Of a stretch of DNA of 35,819 bases, positions 14,495-22,100 are shown piece after piece. The position numbers and the translations under genes are program-made. The notes beneath the pieces are model-generated. The model was not told where the DNA came from. It made no database searches and saw only the letters and a list, made by a program, of their open reading frames with translations. The stretch covers positions 1 through 35,819 of the IMG/VR virus record IMGVR_UViG_3300024062_000027, one strand, 5' to 3'. Within the stretch, counting starts at the first letter, position 1; every line of letters begins with the position of its first letter. This DNA comes from a virus.

Positions 14495-16006
14495 TTAAGC
14501 TGGGATAAAATCTCCTTGACCATTTTTCGCTGTTGGATCCCATTTCACTGTGACTACATTTCCTGCTTTTGTAACAACCTTAAATGGTGGTCCTTCTTTA
14601 GTTGGGTCAGTAGGTTTTTGGGCATTTAGTGCAGCATTATCATTTCCGTCTACAGCATTTGGATTAGCTTTAAAAGCATCAGTTCTTTTTATTTCAACTT
14701 TCTCTTTTGGAGTTTTAGCTGTATTCGCGTTTTGCTGTTGCAGTCTTCTTTGATTTGCAGTTAGTTGATCACCACCTATTGTTTGACTTTTCTTAATCAT
14801 GTCGTTTACATAGCTAGGTAATATACCACTGCTAGGATCATATGTATGATAAAACTTTTCTGCTAAACTTTTTTGTGCTTCATTTCCAGGTTGCCAAGCT
14901 CCCATAAGAGCATTAGCCTCAGCTCCAGTAAATTCATCTTTACTTATTAATCCATCTCCATTTTCATCTGTAACTCCAGAATCCATTAACATTTGTGCAA
15001 AAGGATTAGGTTCATCTCCATAACTTTCACTAGCATTAGTAGCCATTCTATCTACAATGTTAGTCCAATTTTTAGACATACCAGAATTGTCGCTTATAAT
15101 ACCACTAACATCCATTTGAGCTATATCGTTTTTAAAGTTTGTAAAAACTTCATTAAAATCTTTATAAGTATTAACATCGTTTAGATTTGTCATATCTTTA
15201 AACGCACTAAAATCTGGAGCGTAAACTTCGTATCTTTCAGACTGCATTTGATCTCTTGCCGGTGCGCCATCTCCATAAGTCATAATACCTATTTCACCAG
15301 ACTCTACACCTCTAACAAATTCCCCACCATCTCTAGTTTGTGCTGGCTCATCTTCATAAACAATGTTACCTTCGCTATCTTTCTCAGGAGTTCCATCAGC
15401 GTTTAACTTAGCGTTGTAAGTTTTATTCATTATCTTACCAGCTTTAGAATCCCATTCAGGAACTTGCTTAACAAAAGGTTTGAATAAACCTGTAGTTTCT
15501 TGATCTGTTCTAGGGTCTAAAGCTCCAGGCTTGCCTTCTTCAATAGATAGAGACGTCTGCACTTGGTCATTTACAGCTGCAAAAGCACCTTGCATTTGAG
15601 AGGTTGTCTTAACGCCTTTCATTAATTTATTCTTTTGCTCTGAAGCTCTCTTTATATCTTCTTCATATTCTCCTTCTATAGGATCTCCATTTTCATCTAA
15701 TTTAGGAACTTTATTTTGAAGTAAGTTATAATACTCATCCCGCATCTTACCCATCATTTCTTTGGTAGCATCATTGTATCCACTCTCTGGCTCATAAGAA
15801 TCTTGTAATTCTTGAAACTGAGCAGATCCCATGTCTAGCTTTTGTTGGTTTTGACTTAACCAACTTAAGTTAGCAGCTTGATTATCTCTTCGCCTATCAT
15901 TTAACCTATCAAACTCATAATTAGTTTGCTTTTGTAGTCTTTGAGTTTCTTGATTTAAGCTCTCTAAAGATTTATTTATAGTTGTTCTTTCCGATGTATA
16001 CCCCAT
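14495..16006 (-). CDS. putative internal virion protein (gp15 position) with an EF-hand-like loop
   Basis: A 503-aa hydrophilic protein without signal peptide or membrane segment. Residues 1-60 are coiled-coil-like and Asn/Gln/Arg-rich (SLESLNQETQRLQKQ). The middle is acidic. Residues 347-358 (DENGDGLISKDE) match a canonical EF-hand calcium loop, with Asp at 1, Asn at 3, Asp at 5, Gly at 6, Ile at 8 and Glu at 12. The C-terminus is a disordered NxNA/KTPKEK region and a small beta-like end (FKVVTKAGNVVTVKW). It lies between the gp14-like and giant genes, the place of gp15 in T7-type podoviruses, where internal proteins form the ejection channel. Sequence similarity to gp15 is not evident; the assignment is positional. 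Confidence 0.7.
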   Translation of the reverse strand: MGYTSERTTINKSLESLNQETQRLQKQTNYEFDRLNDRRRDNQAANLSWLSQNQQKLDMGSAQFQELQDSYEPESGYNDATKEMMGKMRDEYYNLLQNKVPKLDENGDPIEGEYEEDIKRASEQKNKLMKGVKTTSQMQGAFAAVNDQVQTSLSIEEGKPGALDPRTDQETTGLFKPFVKQVPEWDSKAGKIMNKTYNAKLNADGTPEKDSEGNIVYEDEPAQTRDGGEFVRGVESGEIGIMTYGDGAPARDQMQSERYEVYAPDFSAFKDMTNLNDVNTYKDFNEVFTNFKNDIAQMDVSGIISDNSGMSKNWTNIVDRMATNASESYGDEPNPFAQMLMDSGVTDENGDGLISKDEFTGAEANALMGAWQPGNEAQKSLAEKFYHTYDPSSGILPSYVNDMIKKSQTIGGDQLTANQRRLQQQNANTAKTPKEKVEIKRTDAFKANPNAVDGNDNAALNAQKPTDPTKEGPPFKVVTKAGNVVTVKWDPTAKNGQGDFIPA

Positions 16007-16015
16007 AACTTAAGC

Positions 16016-16738
16016 TTATTTTTTTGCCCCCATTAGTGCCTGAATTTTTGATAACATATCGAAGTCTAAATCTGGATTTTTAGCCATAAAGTCATCTAAC
16101 ATAGCTTGATTACTATCAGTGTCCATTCCTTCTGCTATATTTCCAAATCCACTAACAGCACTACTAGCTATATTACCAAACGCTGCCATTTTTTGAGCTT
16201 CGGCATTATACTCTTGAGCTTCAAATTTATCAATCTTATTTTGAGCTCTATCTAATTGCTGCATGTCTCTATTTTCTTGCTCTTCCCAAGCCCATTTATT
16301 ACCTTGTGCTTTTTGCTCATTTATTTTCATTTGGGTTGAAGCAACGTTTTTAGCGTTTTTAAGCTCTTGTTTTTGAATATCTACAGATATACCTTGTTTT
16401 GATTTTAAAGCCGCTTGAGCTAATGCTGTAGCACCACCTGAACCAGCACCTGTCTGCATTATAGTGTCTAAAGTGTTTGCTAAAGCCATATCTGCTTCTT
16501 CCGCTTGAATCTTTGTGGCTTGTGTAGCTACTCCAATTTTTTCAGCTTCGTTAGTTAATCCCTGCATAGGGTTTGAAATAGATTGTCTATTGGCTTCTAA
16601 CTGCTTCATTAAAGCTTGTTGCTCTTCTTTTTTTAATTGAAATTCTTTTTGTTGTTCGCTAGCTTTTACCGCTGTATAAACACCCATACCTGCGCCTACT
16701 AAAGAACCACCGGCCGCTGCTGCTGTTGACTTTCCCAT
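16016..16738 (-). CDS. putative internal virion protein (gp14-like)
   Basis: This 240-aa product opens with a small-residue hydrophobic segment (AAAAGGSLVGAGMGVYTAV, about residues 5-23) that could insert in a membrane. A long Gln/Lys/Glu/Ala-rich helical region follows (EQQKEFQLKKEEQQALMKQL and on), with a second small-residue patch (FGNIASSAVSGFGNIAEG). This layout matches T7 gp14-type internal proteins, which leave the virion and form the outer-membrane part of the ejection conduit. It is one base from the GNAT-like gene's stop and 9 bases from the next gene. The role rests on composition and gene order, not on a recognised motif. Confidence 0.7.
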   Translation of the reverse strand: MGKSTAAAAGGSLVGAGMGVYTAVKASEQQKEFQLKKEEQQALMKQLEANRQSISNPMQGLTNEAEKIGVATQATKIQAEEADMALANTLDTIMQTGAGSGGATALAQAALKSKQGISVDIQKQELKNAKNVASTQMKINEQKAQGNKWAWEEQENRDMQQLDRAQNKIDKFEAQEYNAEAQKMAAFGNIASSAVSGFGNIAEGMDTDSNQAMLDDFMAKNPDLDFDMLSKIQALMGAKK

Positions 16739-16739
16739 A

Positions 16740-17153
16740 TTATATTGTTTTTGTTATTAAACTATAACCACCATCTCCCTCTATAAAATCCATATCTTTT
16801 AGCTTATTTATATATTTTTTGTTATCACCGAAAAATTGTAAATACTTATACCCATGAGCTTTACAGACGTTTTCAACTCCTTTTATTAACAACTCTATAG
16901 CTTGTTCTTTATCTTTTTCTTTATAACTTTTATCTGACAATGGCCATTCAAATATAGCTACTTTAGAATTAGTAGTATAAATAAATGTAGAAACGACTGG
17001 CTTGTCATTTTTTTCAACAATTAATCCGCTTGTACCGTTGTCAGGTAAAAAATCTTTATTTGGTAAATCTTTAAATCCCCAATCTTTCCACCATGTTTCA
17101 AAAGTTTTCCAATCGCTTTCGTTTATTCTTCTTATATTAAATTTCATTTTCAT
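16740..17153 (-). CDS. GNAT-like acetyltransferase-fold protein in the tail/internal-protein block
   Basis: I chose the ATG at 17153, which makes a four-base ATGA overlap with the preceding tail gene and gives 137 aa; an ATG at 17171 would add six residues. The order of elements is that of small GNAT proteins: IRRINESDWKTFETWW (beta 1-alpha 1), SGLIVEKNDKPVVSTFIY (beta 2-3), an AIFEWPLSD strand, EKDKEQAIELLIKGVENVC in the place of the acetyl-CoA pyrophosphate loop and helix, then YKYLQFFGDNKKYINKLKDMDF. A clear Q/RxxGxG/A loop is missing, so catalysis is doubtful. I recall close relatives in marine phages next to structural genes, and T7 gp13 is a GNAT-like protein at the same relative position. 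Probably a virion-assembly factor. Confidence 0.75.
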   Translation of the reverse strand: MKMKFNIRRINESDWKTFETWWKDWGFKDLPNKDFLPDNGTSGLIVEKNDKPVVSTFIYTTNSKVAIFEWPLSDKSYKEKDKEQAIELLIKGVENVCKAHGYKYLQFFGDNKKYINKLKDMDFIEGDGGYSLITKTI

Positions 17154-19102
17154 TGTGATGATATTACCCACTTACTTGATACAGCATATAATTCCTTTAA
17201 TCCACCTATGTCTGTTTGATTGTCTGTGCTAAGCTTAACAGTAGCAAAGAAACCTTTTATACCACTCATAGAAGAACCAAAAACAACTTCACCGTCAAAT
17301 GGTTCACTGTTGTTTATTAAATTAGCTACGTATTTATTTTCTTTTAAATAAAATCCTGAGTATTCAGGCATTTGTGTGTTAGGATTTATATATGCTCCCT
17401 CTTGAAGACTAAATACAGGATTAGTAATATCTGCAGCTGCAAAATAAGTACCACTAAATACGTTAAATAATTGCTCTGTAGCATCAGATACAAAATGATT
17501 TACTCTCCACCCATTACTTCCTTCATAAGATACTGTTTGAAAGTTTTTAACTGTAGAAGGATTAGGATTAAATATAAACTCAATTTCCGATGAGTATTGT
17601 ACACCGTAAAAGTTACTATGAAGTGGTCCTTCGTAGTGTTTATATAACTTGTAACCATCCACACTAAAAAAGTCGTTTTTTAAACGAAGCATAACAGCTG
17701 GCTTGTAAGAAAAGAAACTAACCCAACCATTTATAGCTTCATCAAAACTTAATGTGTTGTAGTTGAAGCTTGGAGTACAAGCGTTAGTTGATCCCTCATA
17801 ATTCTGCAATGATATAACATAGTTTTTATTATGCGTATCAAATGCTCCTTGTATAGAATCATTGTCATTAAATACAAAGTTAACAAATTCTGGCCAATCA
17901 CCAAGTCCAAATTGAGAAGGGCTCCAAGGAATTGAAGTTGTTATAAAACATCTACCCGCAACGCTTGTTTCATCTACGTCTGTTACAAATAATCCAGGAA
18001 TAGTTTTACTATTTATTCTCAACAAAGAACCTATAGGTATATCAGCACTACAATCACAGTCATCACTATCAACATATAGAAAACTTATAAGTAATGAAGG
18101 ATCTAATCCTTCATCAAAATACGCATATGTAGAAGTAGTAATTATAGGGTTGTCATTTATTAATGATAATTCATCTCTAAAGTAATCAGTCATACCATAA
18201 TTAGATATTTCTGTTATGCCATCATTAGAAAGTCTTAAAATAGCATTTCTATATTTATCAGAAAAATACTGTCTAAAACCAAACTGAGCCCAAGACTCAG
18301 GGTTTCTACTAATACCATATTCACCTTTATAAGGAGTTATTTGACCTATTACAACTTTAGTGGAGCTTACTGCAGTTCCAGCTCCTTCAGCTGAATATAT
18401 AGCATCTTTATCTATTAAAGCTCTACTTACTTTGTTTTCTTGAAATACTGTTAAATTGGTGTCGTATGCGTAAAGCTTTTGTATGCTACCATTACTAGGA
18501 TCTAGTGAAACTGTAATAGATCCTTCAGAAGGATTAAATACATTTGTTTGGTTTAATCCTGTTTTAGAGTTGTAAACCCCTGAATATATAAGAGTGTTAA
18601 ATCTACGCTCTGATGAATTTTCATCTTCTACTAAATAAGCTTTAACCCCAAAATCGACTGTAGTATTGTTGTATCCACCTCTTATTCTAGCTTCTTCAAT
18701 TGCCCAGTTTCTTTCTCTTCCTTCTTCTAAGTTAGGAGTAGCATTAATTAAACTACCGCCACATGGTGGTAAATCATCTCCTATTACCCAACCGGATGCA
18801 AACCAATTTCTACCACCCCAAGGAAAACACGGATAAGCATTTTCTACTGCAGGGTTTCCAATATTAGGTTTAGCTAAATACTTGCCCCATGGAATACCTG
18901 GCCATGTTGGTAGTATATAAGGCAAAGCTTGTAAACTATTTCCAGTTCCACCACCAGTTGTAACACTAGTAGTTACTGTAGATTCATAATCCCACGTTCC
19001 TCCTTGTGATTCTATTTCATTTTTAGGATTTAGATTTGTATCTCCTACAACCTTCTTTAGCCAAAAAGAGTTAAAATATTTTACTGGTATTTGATAAGCC
19101 AT
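17150..19102 (-). CDS. tail protein with nozzle/hub-type segment (650 aa)
   Basis: The product is beta-rich, without signal peptide or membrane segments. Around residues 218-310 it has FQENKVSRALIDKDAIYS, ITPYKGEYGISRNPESWAQF, RNAILRLSNDGITEISNYGM and DYFRDEL. This string resembles the conserved core of tail nozzle/hub proteins in crAss-like and related podoviruses (T7 gp12/P22 gp10-type beta-propeller proteins). A tryptophan- and proline-rich N-terminal part (LPTWPGIPWGKYL, CFPWGGRNWFASGW) may contact the neighbouring giant tail protein. It lies 33 bases after that gene. Exact role is inference; structural tail component is likely. Confidence 0.75.
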   Translation of the reverse strand: MAYQIPVKYFNSFWLKKVVGDTNLNPKNEIESQGGTWDYESTVTTSVTTGGGTGNSLQALPYILPTWPGIPWGKYLAKPNIGNPAVENAYPCFPWGGRNWFASGWVIGDDLPPCGGSLINATPNLEEGRERNWAIEEARIRGGYNNTTVDFGVKAYLVEDENSSERRFNTLIYSGVYNSKTGLNQTNVFNPSEGSITVSLDPSNGSIQKLYAYDTNLTVFQENKVSRALIDKDAIYSAEGAGTAVSSTKVVIGQITPYKGEYGISRNPESWAQFGFRQYFSDKYRNAILRLSNDGITEISNYGMTDYFRDELSLINDNPIITTSTYAYFDEGLDPSLLISFLYVDSDDCDCSADIPIGSLLRINSKTIPGLFVTDVDETSVAGRCFITTSIPWSPSQFGLGDWPEFVNFVFNDNDSIQGAFDTHNKNYVISLQNYEGSTNACTPSFNYNTLSFDEAINGWVSFFSYKPAVMLRLKNDFFSVDGYKLYKHYEGPLHSNFYGVQYSSEIEFIFNPNPSTVKNFQTVSYEGSNGWRVNHFVSDATEQLFNVFSGTYFAAADITNPVFSLQEGAYINPNTQMPEYSGFYLKENKYVANLINNSEPFDGEVVFGSSMSGIKGFFATVKLSTDNQTDIGGLKELYAVSSKWVISSQ

Positions 19103-19135
19103 AATTTATAATCACTTTATTTTTTAATTAATTAC

Positions 19136-22100
19136 CTAGTCTTTATAAGCTAGCAATGGACAATTATTTCTAGTTGACCACCAAGGTAAGTATACTGGAA
19201 CTTCAAATTCGTAATATTCTCCTTCAGCTGAGCCATTTCTATCTGTAGCTCTAACTGTTACTATATAGCGACCACCTGGCATACCATTACCATAATTATT
19301 AGGACCATTCCACGGTTGAGAAGGCTGAGTAGAATCTCCAGCGTTTAATATAGCTTGTGCCGTAGAATTTCTATTTCCACTATTTGCTAAAGCCTCTGTA
19401 AAAAACCTTTGTAGATTACTCGTACTACCTAGTTTAGTAGTACTATCTATACCTCCTAAATAAAATAAATAATCTAATATATTCTTTTGCTCGTTACTAC
19501 CAAACAACATGTTTGAATTAACTTCCCAATAGCCAGTTCCAAAGTTTTTGCCTGAAGGATTTTCGTCGTCACCTGCATCGAATTCATATTTTTTCCATCT
19601 AGCATGATCATTGTTGAACTGATAAAAAGTATTCGCTCCGTTTTGCAGCTTCATGAACTCAGGTGCATCTGCTAAAGTTCCACTATTTCTAAAGTCACTA
19701 AAATCAGTTGATTGACTAAGTAACTTATTTAAATCAGGCCAGTAGTGATGTGGGTAAACTTCTATTGATCCAGGATCTGCTCTTTGATTATATCTTTTTC
19801 CAACAATTGATTCACCGTCAAATCCAGGACCATCAAGTAATTGATTAGCGTCATTAGCCCAATATATAGGTCCACTTGGCATATAGTTTAATATAGCATT
19901 TTTACCTAAAGCTGGTCCGGGTGTAGCTGTTCCTTTTAACGATTGATAAAGCCCAAAAACAACCTCACCTGCTGGTTGATAATCCATATAATAATCCGCA
20001 CCGCTTATTGCACCTGCTCCATAATTACCCATATATCCCACTACCGTTGGATTACTTATAGTTGCTTGTCTACCATTGCCTAAATCTATTTGATCTTTTC
20101 CAAAAGGAATCATCATACTTACTTGATACATTCTAGGAATAGACCATTCAACCTCTCCAAATGTTCCAGCACTATCACCTCCAATTGGAAATGTTTCTGC
20201 AGGTTGAACACTTCCATAAGCACCATTAGCTACTCTAAATACACCATCCCAGTTGTAAAAAGGATTATCTAATTTTTTCAAATCACAAGAAGGATGTATT
20301 GTTACTAAATCAGTTTTAAGTCCTACTTTTAACCCCATATATAGAGGCGCAATAACTTTAGTTGTATCGTGAATGTTAGGATATGGTAATGAGTTATATG
20401 GAGGGTTTGCATTAGGATTACTACCACCTGAAGTATTATCCCATTGTTCCACATCGTATAAATACTGTAGCTGTATACTAGGATTACACAATAAATTAGA
20501 TACATTAGGATCAAGGTCGAATAATGCAGTTTGATCATCAGGCCATCCATCAGGTTTGTTTGAACTAGGAGAGTAAGGTGCCGAACCTTCGTAATAATTT
20601 CTTAAACCAAAATAACCAAAGCTTCTAAAACCACTTGCTCCACCTGCAGCTCCATCTGGCGAGGCATCTTCAACACTGCCGCCACAATCTTCGATGTCTT
20701 CTGGATTACCAACAGCTGAATACCCTGGGTCTATTTGTCTATCGTAAAAAACAAACTTATCACTTGGTGATATTTTACCAAAGTTAACTTCAGCGTTAGG
20801 TATGTTAACTTCAGGCGCTAAAAACTGATCTAAAAATGTTTCTTGTGAACCACCAAAAAAGCTGAATCGTGAGTTGCTAGATAAACCAAACTTTTGACCA
20901 CCTTGCTCTGATCTTAACGTTACAACTTGAGCAGTTCTAGGATCATCAACGGCAAAATTAATAGTTGGACTACACGTAGTGTCTTTTAACCACGATGCTA
21001 GATTACTAGTTAAGTTTGATCCATCAACCGTTATACCACCTCTATCAATAGGCTCTCTATTGCTTACATAGCCTATGATTTCAGAATTAGTTATATTTCC
21101 TGTACTTAAATCAGTTAATGCAAAAGTAAAGAAATAAGTATTCCTAGCATCGTCCTCCCAGCATAAAAAACCTTCACCACCACCAAGATTTGATTGTGAT
21201 ATAGAAATATTATATTCTCCACTACCAATGGGGTTAATTTTAAATTTTCCAGTGCAAGGAGTATTTAATCCATCGACTACATTAACTAAGTCTATACTAA
21301 CACTAGCACCTAAAGGATTTCCAGTAGGACCAGCAGCTTGAAAGTCATTAGAAATAGTAGCCCCAAAATCATCCGCTTCACTCCATGTTATATCAACATT
21401 TGTTAATCCTGAAGGTATAGTATTATCACTGTTTTCAATATCATAATTCAATTGTTGAATTAGACCAGAAGTTGTTGTTTCCCAGAAAATATCTAACAAT
21501 GACTCAACCGGCTTAGTTTCAGCTACAGCTAGCGTTGGACCGTAGCTGTATTTAGTATTTCTCACAACTACTGATTCATCGTCAGGGTTATCATTGTTTC
21601 TAGCGTATTCAGGTACACATTCATTGCCACTTTCACCTTTATATATTCCAAATATATCTTCAGTTTCAATTCTTGCTATTAATGGATTTGTATCACCTTT
21701 GTAGAATAAATTAGGCACAACTGGAAATGCAGGACTAGTAGTTAAATCTCCTAGCTTGAACTTTTCCATAGAAGCTATAGATATAACTTTATCCCCTAAA
21801 ACATTAGGTTTGTATTGCTTGCTGGAGTAGGTGTCACCGCTTCCACTTCCACCATCTAATAGAATACTTTCTACTCTTATAAATAATTCTTCTCCACTTC
21901 TAAACTCATCTTGTAATGGTCCTAATTCTTGTAAATCTCTTGGAACTTTATTTATATTATCACTAAACAACACAACATGGGCAGTATTTCTAAACTGACC
22001 ATCTGGATAAATCAACTTAGGTATAGCACCATACTCTAGATCAACATTTATTGATGATGAAGAAGGTTCAGTAGGGTCATCCGATGTTAAAGTAGAGACA

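Noticed and set aside
11923-15184. Further plus-strand open frames over the giant and gp15-like genes
   Set aside because: Same reason: low-complexity antisense shadows without independent start context or recognisable motifs.
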